Below, piece after piece: positions 16,966-26,007 of a DNA stretch of 64,000 bases (within the stretch, counting starts at the first letter, position 1; the number at the start of each line of letters is the position of its first letter). Source of the stretch: CAWKGV01 sp963849305 (lineage in GTDB: Bacteria > Pseudomonadota > Alphaproteobacteria > Acetobacterales > Acetobacteraceae); the NCBI GenBank assembly GCA_963849305.1, contig CAWKGV010000001.1, positions 248,001 through 312,000 of the forward strand, given 5' to 3'. The position numbers and the translations under genes were made by a program. A model generated the notes under the pieces. The model worked only from the letters and a program-made list of their open reading frames with translations, did not search any database and was not told the origin of the DNA.

Positions 16966-18507
16966 TCAGAACTGGAAATAGAGGAACTCGCCCGTGCCGC
17001 CGATGCCGAGCAGCCCAAGTGCGCCCGCCCCGCCGAAGGCCACGGCCCAACCGACGCTCGGCCGCCAGGCCAGCCGCGGCACCGGGCCGGCCGATGCCCG
17101 TCCTAGCACCGGCGCGTAATCGCGCATGATCTGCTGGGTGTTCGGGGCGGCCCAGACGATCACGAAGAGCGTGCCAATCAGCGCGCAGTCCCGCGCGGCG
17201 GCCAAGACCGATCGCGCATCGCCAAGCGCCGGGGAGACGCCATGCAAGCCGGCCATGCCGCGCAGAATTTGCAACGCGTCGGCGACCGATGTGGCGCGGA
17301 ACATCACCGCGCCGACCAGAACGCAAAGGTAGGTCAGCGACACGCGACCAGCGATGCTGAACACCCCACGGCCGGGTTTCCAGGCGGGGGGGCGGAAGAT
17401 GCGCCAAGCGTGGTTAATCGAGAGATAGCTCGCGTGAAGCAACCCAAAGATCAGAAATGTCACGCCGCTGCCGTGCCACACGCCGGCCAGCGTCATCGTC
17501 AGGAAGGTCGGCAGCAGCACGCCCATGCCGAACCCCCCAATCGTGGCCTGCGCCGCCCGATTCGCGCCGATGCCGCTGGCCGCTCGCCGGCGCGCGATCC
17601 GAATCGCCACCGGATTGTAGAGATACAACATCAGGTAGCGCGTCAGCGTCATGTGCCAGCGTTGCCAATAGTCGATCACGCTCTCGGCTTTGTATGGCGA
17701 GTTGAAATTGGCCGGAAAGCGCAAATTGAACATCCGCGCGATCCCGATCGCCATGTCCGAATAGCCGGAAAAGTCGAAATAGAGTTGCAGCGAATAGGCG
17801 AGCGCCGTCTCCCACGCGCTAAAGAACGCAAGATCCGCCGGGTACGCGAAGCCCGCCGCCGCCAGCGGCGAGAGCGCATCGGCGAACAGGCATTTCTTGA
17901 GCAGGCCGATAAGGAAGATGCCAAGCCCGACCGCGATGTTCTCGCCGCGGGCTCGATACGTAGGCCGGTCGGCGAATTGCGGCATGATCTCCCGATGGTG
18001 CAGGATCGGCCCCGCGATCAGGTGCGGGAAGAAGGTCACGAACAGGGCGTAGTGCAGCAGCCCGCGGTCGCGCGCGAGCCCCTGGCGGCAATCGATCAGG
18101 AAGCCGATCTGGGTAAAGGTGAAGAAACTGATCCCGAGCGGCAGGACCGGATCGGCGAACGCCACGTCAATGGCTACGTGGGCGCGCAGGTATCCGAGTA
18201 CCGAGGCGAGATACTTGTAATAGATCAGCGCGGCGATATCGGCACCGATCCCCAGGCCCAGCAACGCCGTTTGCCAACGCGGAAATGCCTCCATCCGCGC
18301 GATCAGCCGCGCGACGATGTAGTTGCCGGCCATGGAGGCAAGCAGGAGCGGGACCAGACCCGGGTTCCACCAGCCATAGAACACCAGCGACGCGCCGACC
18401 AGCCAGCACCCCGCCGCGACCGGCCCCGCGAGCCTCGCCGCGGCGAAGAACCCGCCGAGCGACAGCGGCAGGAACGCCAGCACGAAAGCATACGAGTTGA
18501 ACAACAC
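16966..18507 (-). CDS. MBOAT-family O-acyltransferase (AlgI-like)
   Basis: A 513-residue polytopic membrane protein. It begins MLFNSYAFVLAFLPL, the standard opening of AlgI-type MBOAT proteins, from a GTG. Roughly 10-12 hydrophobic segments follow. The family signature LYFDFSGYSDMAIGIA, the FNSPYKAESVIDYWQRWHMT block and the catalytic-histidine loop LAGVWHGSGVTFLIFG are all present. The family passes acetyl (or other acyl) groups to a cell-surface polymer or lipid. It is the first gene of a tightly packed minus-strand unit with the SGNH partner. Confidence 0.92.
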   Translation of the reverse strand: MLFNSYAFVLAFLPLSLGGFFAAARLAGPVAAGCWLVGASLVFYGWWNPGLVPLLLASMAGNYIVARLIARMEAFPRWQTALLGLGIGADIAALIYYKYLASVLGYLRAHVAIDVAFADPVLPLGISFFTFTQIGFLIDCRQGLARDRGLLHYALFVTFFPHLIAGPILHHREIMPQFADRPTYRARGENIAVGLGIFLIGLLKKCLFADALSPLAAAGFAYPADLAFFSAWETALAYSLQLYFDFSGYSDMAIGIARMFNLRFPANFNSPYKAESVIDYWQRWHMTLTRYLMLYLYNPVAIRIARRRAASGIGANRAAQATIGGFGMGVLLPTFLTMTLAGVWHGSGVTFLIFGLLHASYLSINHAWRIFRPPAWKPGRGVFSIAGRVSLTYLCVLVGAVMFRATSVADALQILRGMAGLHGVSPALGDARSVLAAARDCALIGTLFVIVWAAPNTQQIMRDYAPVLGRASAGPVPRLAWRPSVGWAVAFGGAGALGLLGIGGTGEFLYFQF

Positions 18508-18720
18508 GGGGCGTCGGCCCGGTCAGGCCGCGCCGTGGCGCCGGCGCCCGGATGGCCGCACGGCGCGCGGAGGAGAGGGCATCGGGAGCGTCCTCGGCGT
18601 TTTGCGCGCCCGGACTAGACACCAACGATGTCACCGGAAGCTTAACGGCTTAACGGGAGCGAAGCGGATGACAGTAGCGACGGACCTCTGGGAGCGGGTT
18701 GGGCGAGAGCCGGCGCGAGG

Positions 18721-19299
18721 TCAGGCGTGACCGGCCTCATCCGAGAGCAGCAGCGGGTCGATCTTCAGCATCGCCAGCGCGCGGCGCCATTTGGTTTCGT
18801 CGTTGTCGCCGAACAGCAGCCGCTCCTCGGCCGGTACCGATAGCCATGCGTTCTGCTGAAATTCCGCGTCGAGTTGCCCCGGCCCCCATCCGGCGTAGCC
18901 CAGGGCGAGAATGCCCTCGCGGGGGCCGCCGCCCTCGGCGATCGCCCGCAGGACATCCAGGCTCGCGGTCAGCGCCAGATCATCGGTGACCTTCAAGCTG
19001 CCCTCGCCGGACCAGTCGGAGGTGTGCAGCACAAAGCCGCGCGCGTTATCGACCGGCCCACCGGCGCAAAGGCGGATGCGCCGCGCCGGCGGCACCGGCG
19101 CGATTTCCAGTTGCCGCAGCAGTTCGTCAAAACTTGGCTTGGCGAGCGGACGGTTAATCACCAGCCCCATCGCGCCATCACTCGTATGGGCGCAGACGTA
19201 AATAACGCTCTGCGCGAACCGCGGATCGCTCATGGCCGGCATCGCGATCAGCAATTGCCCAGTGAGGAAGGCAGCGGGGTCGGGGGGCGCAGGTGACAT
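18721..19299 (-). CDS. YqgE/AlgH family protein
   Basis: A 192-residue cytosolic protein of the UPF0301 (YqgE/AlgH) family. Recognisable segments are LTGQLLIAMPAMSDPRFAQS at the N-terminus, GAMGLVINRP, LCAGGPVDNARGFVLH and LALGYAGWGPGQLDAE. The start at ATG 19299 gives the family's normal length; its ribosome site is weak. The biochemical function is not established. It is divergent from the peroxiredoxin gene. Confidence 0.92.
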   Translation of the reverse strand: MSPAPPDPAAFLTGQLLIAMPAMSDPRFAQSVIYVCAHTSDGAMGLVINRPLAKPSFDELLRQLEIAPVPPARRIRLCAGGPVDNARGFVLHTSDWSGEGSLKVTDDLALTASLDVLRAIAEGGGPREGILALGYAGWGPGQLDAEFQQNAWLSVPAEERLLFGDNDETKWRRALAMLKIDPLLLSDEAGHA

Positions 19300-19399
19300 A
19301 ATGTCTGATCTGGTGACTCGAGCCAACCCTGCAAGCGTGACACCGATGCCCGCCGTGGTCTAGGACTCCCGCCCAGGCACTAGCCACCAGGAGCGGAGT

Positions 19400-19882
19400 A
19401 TGACGATCAAAGTGGGCGACAACATCCCTTCGATGAAGCTAATGATGGCCACTCCGGACGGGCCGAAGGAAACTTCCACGGACGACGTCTTCAAAGGGAA
19501 GAAGGTCGTGCTGATCGCCGTGCCCGGCGCCTTCACGCCGACATGCAGCGTGAAGCACCTGCCCGGCTTCGTCGAGAACGCGGATGCCATCAAGGCCAAG
19601 GGCGTGGACACGGTCGCCTGCATCGCGGTCAACGATGTCTTTGTCATGGGCGCCTGGGCAAAGATCCAGGGCGCGGACGGCAAGATCGTGATGCTGGCGG
19701 ACGGGTCAGGTGCCTTTACCAAGGCGATCGGGCTGGAGCTGGACCTGGTGTCCCGCGGATTGGGCGTGCGCAGCCAACGTTATGCGCTGGTGGCCGAGAA
19801 CGGGAAAGTCACCCAACTCGCGGTCGAACAACCCGGAGGCTTCGACGTCAGCAAAGCAGAGTCGGTTTTGGCCGCGCTGTGA
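19400..19882 (+). CDS. Peroxiredoxin, Prx5-type
   Basis: A 160-residue thiol peroxidase. The peroxidatic cysteine sits in VPGAFTPTCS (about residue 50) and the SRGLGVRSQRYALV segment of Prx5 enzymes lies near the C-terminus. Length is the standard one for atypical 2-Cys/1-Cys Prx5 proteins, which reduce hydrogen peroxide and alkyl peroxides with glutaredoxin or thioredoxin. AGGAGCGG lies just before ATG 19400. It is probably a single-gene unit ended by the hairpin at 19889-19916. Confidence 0.95.
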   Translation: MTIKVGDNIPSMKLMMATPDGPKETSTDDVFKGKKVVLIAVPGAFTPTCSVKHLPGFVENADAIKAKGVDTVACIAVNDVFVMGAWAKIQGADGKIVMLADGSGAFTKAIGLELDLVSRGLGVRSQRYALVAENGKVTQLAVEQPGGFDVSKAESVLAAL

Positions 19883-19888
19883 AGAGCA

Positions 19889-19916
19889 CGGGGCGGCCCC
19901 GATAACGGGCGCCCCG
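19889..19916. terminator. Hairpin between convergent genes
   Basis: A perfect 7-bp stem, cggggcg with cgccccg, separated by 14 bases. It lies seven bases after the peroxiredoxin stop and 17 bases before the end of the opposing gene. There is no T-run, so an intrinsic terminator is likely but not certain. Confidence 0.5.
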
Positions 19917-19932
19917 CGCCTGGAGGTTCGTC

Positions 19933-20568
19933 CTAACGTCCAGCGCCGGCCCCACCCGCGCCACCAGCTCCACCGGCGCCGGTCTGCGGCGTGCCGGTAG
20001 GCGCCATGCCGGTACCGGCCTGGCCGCCCATGTTCTGGTTTGTCATGGGAGTGCCTGTGGGAGCGCCGGCGGTGGAGCTGGCCGGCGCTTGGTTATTCAT
20101 TCCCTGGTTATTCATCCCCTGCGCGTTCGTCCCTTGGTTGTTCACCCCTTGTGGATTGCCCATGCCCTGCTCGGACCCGCCAGGCCTGTTCATGCCGGCA
20201 TTCCCGCCTTGCAGGCTCCCGTTCACCTGCACCCCAAGGGCGGCAAGGGTCTGCGGATCCGGCTGGCCGTTAGCTTGGAGATTGTGCGCGTGCTGGAACT
20301 GCTCGACCGCCGAGCGGGTCTTCGGCCCATACATGCCATCGACATTGCCTTGCTTGTACAGACCGCGCGCCTTCAGTTCGCGCTGAAGGTTTTTGACCAT
20401 TCCGGCCGGCATCTGACCCGGTTGCTCGGCGCCGCTCGCGCCTTGCTGCATCTGTTCGGTGCCAGCGCCGCTTTGCTGGTCGGTCGCGCTATTCTGCTGC
20501 GCCAGCGCCGGGCCGATAGCGAATAGGCCGATCGCCACGCCGACGGCCAAGTCACGAAATCTGATCAT
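19933..20568 (-). CDS. Secreted peptidoglycan-binding protein, short paralogue
   Basis: A 211-residue protein: signal peptide (residues 1-24, ending ALAQQ), a Gln-rich spacer, one PG_binding_1-type domain (58-113, ARGLYKQGNVDGMYGPKTR and AVEQFQHAHNL), and a low-complexity tail of Asn/Gln/Gly/Met repeats (NNQGTNAQGMNNQGMNNQ) ending in a Gly-Ala run. GGAGA before ATG 20568 sets the start. Domain order and the NGQPDPQTLAAL signature match the 503-residue protein at 1646-3157, so the two are paralogues with differently elaborated tails. Likely periplasmic or envelope-attached; no catalytic residues. Confidence 0.85.
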   Translation of the reverse strand: MIRFRDLAVGVAIGLFAIGPALAQQNSATDQQSGAGTEQMQQGASGAEQPGQMPAGMVKNLQRELKARGLYKQGNVDGMYGPKTRSAVEQFQHAHNLQANGQPDPQTLAALGVQVNGSLQGGNAGMNRPGGSEQGMGNPQGVNNQGTNAQGMNNQGMNNQAPASSTAGAPTGTPMTNQNMGGQAGTGMAPTGTPQTGAGGAGGAGGAGAGR

Positions 20569-20654
20569 TGTTGCGTCTCCATCGGAGGTCGAGCCGGCCA
20601 ACGGCCCGTTCAGGATCAACCCGGGTCACTTCCGAAATTAAGTGCCCGGCGCTC

Positions 20655-21260
20655 TCAGCCACTGCCTTGAGGTCGCAATCTGATTTCCGGTAGCTGGTCG
20701 AGGGCGTGACGAGTCTCGCCGGGCAACACCACCTTATGTTGCAGCTCCCGGCCAGCGACGTTGAATTGTAGCTTGCTCCAGGGCACCGGAACAAGATGGT
20801 CGTCCACTGAAACGATTACCTGGGCGGACCCCGAGCGGGTCACCAGAACGTCGGCGACGGTGCCCAGCGCCGCGCCTTGCTCGTTGAAGACGCTGGTGCC
20901 GACCAGCCCGCTCAAGCGAATCTTCCCGCGGGACGTGACCAATCCGGTCGTACTCGCCGGGTGCGAGAGCCGCTCATGTCCAGGCGACTTGTCGGCCGTA
21001 ATCGGCTCCGCAATGCCGTCCTCGCTGGTGAGGGCCGTGTCGGCGGGGGCATAGTTGAGGCCGGCCGGGTTGCGGGCTCCCAGGGCGTTCTCCCGTGCCC
21101 GCACCGGCTGGTCGTTCGCTGGCGTGCCGGTCGCGCCGGGCTGTTCGCCAGTCGCCTGCCCCGGCGCGGCCTGAGGGACCGGACCGGCCGCCACTGCCGG
21201 CGCGACGACCGCGAGGCTGATCGCCCCGGCGGCCAACAGCCGCAGCCCACGCGGGATCAT
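20655..21260 (-). CDS. Secreted PRC-barrel-like protein
   Basis: A 201-residue protein with a signal peptide (about residues 1-24, ending AVAAG), a disordered Ala/Gly/Pro/Glu segment, and a C-terminal beta domain (LSGLVGTSVFNEQGAALGTV, then SAQVIVSVDDHLVPVPWSKL). That pattern fits a PRC barrel. These domains bind partner proteins or RNA in other contexts; periplasmic ones in alphaproteobacteria are of unknown function. Its ATG overlaps the stop of the upstream gene in ATGA, so they are translated together. Confidence 0.7.
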   Translation of the reverse strand: MIPRGLRLLAAGAISLAVVAPAVAAGPVPQAAPGQATGEQPGATGTPANDQPVRARENALGARNPAGLNYAPADTALTSEDGIAEPITADKSPGHERLSHPASTTGLVTSRGKIRLSGLVGTSVFNEQGAALGTVADVLVTRSGSAQVIVSVDDHLVPVPWSKLQFNVAGRELQHKVVLPGETRHALDQLPEIRLRPQGSG

Positions 21261-21679
21261 TTCCCGCTCAGCGGCCCGTTACCGGGCTGCACCTTATTGT
21301 GCGGCATCACGGGGGAGACATTGTGGTCGGTATTCGTGCCAAAGGCGTTTGCCATCGTCGAGACGTTGTTGCTCGCGGTCGTGTGGTTCCCAAAAGCGTT
21401 GACGGCCTGACCTGAATTGTTACGGAAACCGGTGTGGGTGCCGCCCGGCTGGCCGAACCCGCCCGTGCCGGCCGGCGAGGTCGGAGCGAAGGCCTTAGTA
21501 TTCGCCTGCCCGTGGCCCGCAAAGGCCTTCGTGTTCGCGGGCGGATGCACGGCAAACGCGTTGGTATTCCAGTCATTGACGGTATGGATGATGCCCCCGC
21601 CGCAACCTTGCGCCAACGCCGGCGCGGTACCGAGAGCGACTGCCGCGACGAGCACGGCGAACCCGGATGATCGATTCAC
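21257..21679 (-). CDS. Small secreted protein with NTxAFA repeats
   Basis: A 140-residue protein of no recognised family. GCAGGAGA precedes the GTG at 21679; the signal peptide ends near ALAQG. After GCGGGIIHTVNDW come three 11-residue units (NTNAFAVHPPA, NTKAFAGHGQA, NTKAFAPTSPA), then an Asn/Gly/Thr-rich region with further NAFG motifs (VNAFGNHTTASNN, MANAFGTNTDHN). Composition is like other repeat-rich secreted proteins in this window but the motif differs. It is first in a two-gene unit with the PRC-barrel protein (ATGA overlap). Confidence 0.65.
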   Translation of the reverse strand: MNRSSGFAVLVAAVALGTAPALAQGCGGGIIHTVNDWNTNAFAVHPPANTKAFAGHGQANTKAFAPTSPAGTGGFGQPGGTHTGFRNNSGQAVNAFGNHTTASNNVSTMANAFGTNTDHNVSPVMPHNKVQPGNGPLSGK

Positions 21680-21757
21680 GACACGTCTCCTGCCGATAGA
21701 TCCAAAGCGTGCGCGCGAAGGTCCGGTTCCCTGCCGCACCTTCCCGCCGACACGAAC

Positions 21758-22882
21758 TCAGGCCATCCCGCCCCGCGCCGCGACCGGCCAGAGGCATTCC
21801 ACCCGTCCCCGTCGCACACAGACATACCAGTCGTAGCGGTCCACCGTCGGATCGCAGTGCCCGGGAACAAGACGCAGCTTATCGCCGAGCGCGGGCGCGC
21901 GCGCCTTAGCGTCCAGCTCCAGTTTGCCGTGCTCGTCCGAGGCGCTGACATAGCGGACCCCCGGCTGGTCCCAGACCAATGGCAGGCCACTGTCCACGGC
22001 AAGGGCCTTCAGCCCCGCATCGAGCACGGCCGTGCCGCTGCGCGGGGCGCTCATCACGGTCGCGAGCACGAACAGCGAGTGCCTGAAGGTCGATACCGGC
22101 TGGCCGTCGGCATCCAGGTTGCGAGCGTAGTCGGCATCCATGAACACGTAGCTGCCGGCCTGAATCTCGGTGAAGACGCCCGAGGCAGCCTCCAGCTCAA
22201 ACGTTCCGGTGCCGCCGCCACCCACGATCGGGCAGTCGAGCCCTTGCTGGCGAAGCTGCTCGACCGTCCGACGGGTGGCCTCGACAGCGCCACCGATCAG
22301 GGTGCCGCGCTCGGCTGGAGTGCGCTTATGCTGGGCGCTGCCGTGATAGGCCTGCAATCCTCCGAACACGAGGTTGGGCGAGCGGGCGATCCGCTGCGCC
22401 AACGCCACCGCGTCCGGCCCCGGCGCCACACCGCAGCGCCTGGCGCCCACGTCGATCTCGACCAGCACGCGCAGGCGCACGCCGACGCGCGCCGCCGCCG
22501 TCTCGATCGCGGCGACCTGGGCCGCGTCGTCTGCACAGACCGCGATCTCGGAGATCCGCGCCAGCCCGGCGAGCCGGGCGAGCTTCGCCTCGCCGACTAC
22601 CTCGTTGCTGACCAAGATATCGGGAACGCCGCCCCAGGCGAGGGCCTCCGCTTCGGCCACCTTCTGCACGCATTGGCCGACCGCGCCGCGCGCCATCTGA
22701 AGGCGCGCGATCACCGGGGACTTGTGCGTCTTGGCGTGGGCGCGAAGCTTGGCGCCGGTGGGCGCCAGCAGCGCGGCCATGCGATCGAGATTCGCCTCGA
22801 ACGCCTCTAGGTCGATGACCAACGCGGGGGTGTCGATCTCCCCTTCCCGCATTCCAGGCTCGGCAGGCGGCGTTTGCAGCAT
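21758..22882 (-). CDS. D-threonine aldolase / D-serine dehydratase-like PLP enzyme
   Basis: A 374-residue fold-type III PLP enzyme (alanine-racemase-like barrel). The PLP lysine lies in LRAHAKTHKSP (about residue 50), the phosphate-binding segment is VGGGGTGTFE, and the C-terminal metal-site motif PGHCDPTVDRYDW is present, as in metal-dependent D-threonine aldolases. It begins DTPALVIDLEAFEANLDRM, the family opening. GAGGGG lies before ATG 22882. The reaction would be D-threonine to glycine and acetaldehyde, or dehydration of D-serine or 3-hydroxyaspartate; the sequence alone does not separate these. Confidence 0.85.
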   Translation of the reverse strand: MLQTPPAEPGMREGEIDTPALVIDLEAFEANLDRMAALLAPTGAKLRAHAKTHKSPVIARLQMARGAVGQCVQKVAEAEALAWGGVPDILVSNEVVGEAKLARLAGLARISEIAVCADDAAQVAAIETAAARVGVRLRVLVEIDVGARRCGVAPGPDAVALAQRIARSPNLVFGGLQAYHGSAQHKRTPAERGTLIGGAVEATRRTVEQLRQQGLDCPIVGGGGTGTFELEAASGVFTEIQAGSYVFMDADYARNLDADGQPVSTFRHSLFVLATVMSAPRSGTAVLDAGLKALAVDSGLPLVWDQPGVRYVSASDEHGKLELDAKARAPALGDKLRLVPGHCDPTVDRYDWYVCVRRGRVECLWPVAARGGMA

Positions 22883-22967
22883 CGGTGTCCCCTCTGTCAG
22901 CGATCTTGCACAAGGCAAGCCGGTCGCACCAGGGACCGTGTAGAGCCGGAACCGAGAACCGCGATGG

Positions 22968-24202
22968 CTATGGCGAGCCCGCACCGCAGCGGCTCAGCCA
23001 GCCATCGAACGTGCTGCTCATCGGAGAAGCCGCGAAATCCTGCACCGCCCGGCGCAGCATGCTCTTCGAGCGACCTGCCGAGCGACGCAGTGCGCGGTCG
23101 ATGGCGCCGGCCTGTTGCTCCGGGGAAAGTCGCGAAAGCTCTCGGAACACGATGGCGCCGCCGATAAGATCAGGCAGAACCGACTCAATGAGCCTCCCGC
23201 ATTCCGACAGAAGGCGTCCGCCATGCAATCGGCGACGTGTTCGGCGGGCGCGGCGAGGTGCAGGCCCGTGCAGAACGCCTCCTCGCGGACGAGATGCGCG
23301 GCCTCAGCCAACTCACACCCGCCCTGGAGCGTGATGCAGGCGATGGCGTGGGCGACCAGCCGGGGATCGAGCATCCAGGCGCGGGCGAGCCGGTCGAGCC
23401 GATGGGCGCAGCGCCCGCGCGGCGTGGCACGCCAGCTCCGCCCGGGGCCGCATCAACATCCGCACCACCCCGGCATGGGGAGCGAGCAGCGCCGCCAGGA
23501 TCAGGCGCAGCGGTTAGTCGCAATCGATCGCGGTGCCGGCCGGGAGCGGCGTGAACGGCTTGCCACGAGCTGCGCGGCCGCGTTCATCGCGGATGACACG
23601 AGGCGGAGGCGATCTCCGGCCTTACTCAACCCGGATAGCCGGACTGGTTGACCAAGATCCTGTGCCACTCCGGTAGCGACGAGCCCGGCCCAGCACCCGC
23701 CGAAGGCGTCACCGTCCCGCTCCAGCAACAACAGCCGCAACTGCCATCGGGCGAGCGCGCCGAGCCGCGCCAGTTGGGGAAACCAAGCCAGCAGCGCGGA
23801 CATCAGGCTGGCGGCGTCCTCGATGACCACGAGGGTCGGGCCGAGCCACGGCCCCCGATCTACGGCGATAGCGGCGGTGGTCGGGAACGCGTCCGCCGCG
23901 AGGAAGCCGGCGCTCCAGCCGCGTGCCTCAGCACGTTCGCACAGCTCCATGGCAAGCCGGGTCTTACCAACGCCGGGAGGACCGGAAAGGCACCGAACCG
24001 CTACCGGGACGGCCGAACCGAGCCACTCTTCCAGCCGCTGAACCTCCTCGGATCGGCCGACCAACGGCAAGGCGAGAATGCTCGGAACGAGCAGGTCCAG
24101 CGGTTCGGCAAAGCGAACGTTCCGCGAGTGAGGTGCCGCGAGCGTCGGAACCGCGCTGCCAGCGATGCCGACGAGCGTTCCCGGCCGTCTTGGCTGGCCC
24201 AC
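22968..24202 (-). pseudogene. Degraded gene for a P-loop ATPase
   Basis: Coding segments of one protein lie in successive minus-strand frames. The N-terminal part (24202 down to about 23570) contains VGRSEEVQRLEEWL, Walker A GPPGVGKTRLAM and Walker B-like TLVVIEDA. After that the sense continues in other frames: LILAALLAPHAGVVRMLM near 23500-23450, LDRLARAWMLDPRLVAHAIA near 23400-23340, and LSRLSPEQQAGAIDRALRR near 23140-23080. At least three frame changes and one in-frame stop (just before LRLILAALL) separate them. The parent looks like an AAA/STAND-type regulator of unknown target. The remnant is old enough to be a pseudogene rather than a sequencing slip. Confidence 0.65.
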
Positions 24203-24430
24203 TCCTTCGGATCAAACGCCCGACGCGTCCTCCACTGAGGTCTCCCATGTGTGGCGCGTCAGGGTATCACAATTCCGCGAACTCACGCCTCCACAGCGAA
24301 CGATTGTCGCCCGGTATTGTGGCCGTTCATTGACGGAGAATAAGACCGCCAGAATGACCGATTGTGCCGACCTCCCGGCGTCGTGACGAGGTGTCGGTGC
24401 GTAGCCACGCACCAGCCACAGCCGAATCGC

Positions 24431-25315
24431 TCACCCAATCTCGCGACCGAGCGCCATTTCATAGACGCGCAGCACCGAGCTGGAATCGTCGCCGCCCATG
24501 CCGCTGGCCCGCGCCATGCGCATCAAGGTCATGACCTGCGGCGCGATCATTCCCGGAACGCTCAATTCGGCCGCCATCTCGAGCGCCAGGGTCAGATCCT
24601 TGTGCGCGAGGTCGAGCGCGAAGCCCGGCTTGAAATCCCGGTTGAATGCCTTCGGACCCAGCCCACGGAACGCATCCGAGTTGCCGCTGGCATTGCAGAT
24701 CACGTCGTAAAGCTTGTGCACGTCGATGCCGGCCATGAGCCCGAGCATCAGCGCCTCCGCGGCCGCGGCCGCATTGCAGAAAGCGAGCATGTTGTTACAG
24801 AGCTTGGCCACCGAGCCCATGCCGATCTCGCCGACATGGATCACCTCCCGGCTGAATGCTTTCAGCAGCGGCAACTGCGCCTCGAACACCGCCGCATCAC
24901 CGCCCACCATGATCACGATCGTGCCGTCGGTGGCGCGCGGAACACCGCCGCTGACCGGGGCCTCCAGCATCGCCACCCCTTTCGCCTGCATTCCATGATG
25001 CACGCGCCGGGCCGTCGAGGCGGAGTTGGTCGAGAGGTCGATATAGACCATGCCCGGCCGCGCGCTCTCGGCGATGCCGCCCGGACCGAGCGCCACCTCC
25101 TCGACATGGCGCGGCATCGGTAGCGAGGTGAGCACGACATCGCACGCGCCCGCGACCTCGGCGACACCAGCGCCCGGCGCGGCACCAAGCTCGGTGCAGG
25201 CGCGCATGGCTGCCGGGTTGAGATCGAACACCGTGACCTCGTGGTTGGTGTTGCGGATGATGTTGCGGCACATCGGCCCGCCCATGTTGCCGACCCCGAC
25301 GAACCCTACTTTCAT
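24431..25315 (-). CDS. 3-hydroxyisobutyrate dehydrogenase-family oxidoreductase
   Basis: A 294-residue NAD(P)-dependent beta-hydroxyacid dehydrogenase. The Rossmann motif GFVGVGNMGGPM opens the protein, the substrate-binding DLSTNSASTARR and EAPVSGGVPRA follow, and the catalytic lysine is in GMGSVAKLCNNML. Family members act on 3-hydroxyisobutyrate, tartronate semialdehyde, 6-phosphogluconate-like or succinic-semialdehyde-type substrates. The start codon overlaps the stop of the preceding secreted-protein gene (ATGA). It is the last gene of the run that begins with the dioxygenase and the PQQ dehydrogenase, so it may process a product of that alcohol oxidation. Confidence 0.88.
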   Translation of the reverse strand: MKVGFVGVGNMGGPMCRNIIRNTNHEVTVFDLNPAAMRACTELGAAPGAGVAEVAGACDVVLTSLPMPRHVEEVALGPGGIAESARPGMVYIDLSTNSASTARRVHHGMQAKGVAMLEAPVSGGVPRATDGTIVIMVGGDAAVFEAQLPLLKAFSREVIHVGEIGMGSVAKLCNNMLAFCNAAAAAEALMLGLMAGIDVHKLYDVICNASGNSDAFRGLGPKAFNRDFKPGFALDLAHKDLTLALEMAAELSVPGMIAPQVMTLMRMARASGMGGDDSSSVLRVYEMALGREIG

Positions 25316-25992
25316 CCCTTGTTTCCTGCGTTCCCGGCACGAAGAATGGTGAGCTGCGTGCCGCCGACGAAATCCTCGATCGGCCTGCCGCCCCGGCGAT
25401 ACAATTCCTGGTCCATGATCAGATGCCTGTCGGGCGTGGTCTTCTCGCAGTGCCGATCGATGAACACGCCCCCGAGCGGCTCTTTGTCGCCCGTCGGCTT
25501 CGCCTCGGTGCAGTTCCAGCCCTCCTCGCCGTAGCGCGCCTTGACCTGGTCGGCGAACAGGAACGCCTTCTTGCGCAGATAGAGCCGCGCGTTCGGGTCG
25601 GTATCGATACGGATGCCGTCCACCAGCCCGTCATCGCCGATCAGCAACGCGGCCAGCACCGGGTGTCCCGCGACCTTGGTGCCCTTGTATTGCTCACCCA
25701 CCCGCGTCATCGGATTCGCCGCGTCGTCGTAGCGAAACGACACCACATGAAGGCCGCGTGCGTCCTTCGGGCAGGTGGCGTATTGCGTCCAACTGTTGAG
25801 CGTCTGCTTCGGCGCCTCGGCGCAGGCTAGGCCGACATAGCCGCTGGCCGGCAGGTCCGCGACCGGCATCCCGACGCGGAACTCGCGCAGATCATTCAGT
25901 GGCTCGGCCCTCGCCACGAAGCTCATGCACGCTCCAGCCACCATGACCGCGTACAGTATTGTTCTCGAAAACCAGAGCACGCTCGTCCTCAC
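25312..25992 (-). CDS. Secreted protein of unknown function
   Basis: A 226-residue protein that I cannot assign. It starts with GTG and has a signal peptide ending near VARAEP. The mature part has conserved-looking stretches (LREFRVGMPVADLPASGYVG, DQVKARYGEEGWNC) and four cysteines that could form disulfides. It lies between the cytochrome c and a dehydrogenase, overlapping the latter by four bases. A palindromic element lies just upstream, so it may have its own promoter. A periplasmic accessory to the PQQ dehydrogenase is possible but only by position. Confidence 0.7.
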   Translation of the reverse strand: MRTSVLWFSRTILYAVMVAGACMSFVARAEPLNDLREFRVGMPVADLPASGYVGLACAEAPKQTLNSWTQYATCPKDARGLHVVSFRYDDAANPMTRVGEQYKGTKVAGHPVLAALLIGDDGLVDGIRIDTDPNARLYLRKKAFLFADQVKARYGEEGWNCTEAKPTGDKEPLGGVFIDRHCEKTTPDRHLIMDQELYRRGGRPIEDFVGGTQLTILRAGNAGNKG

Positions 25993-26007
25993 ACCCTAGC
26001 CTAAATG

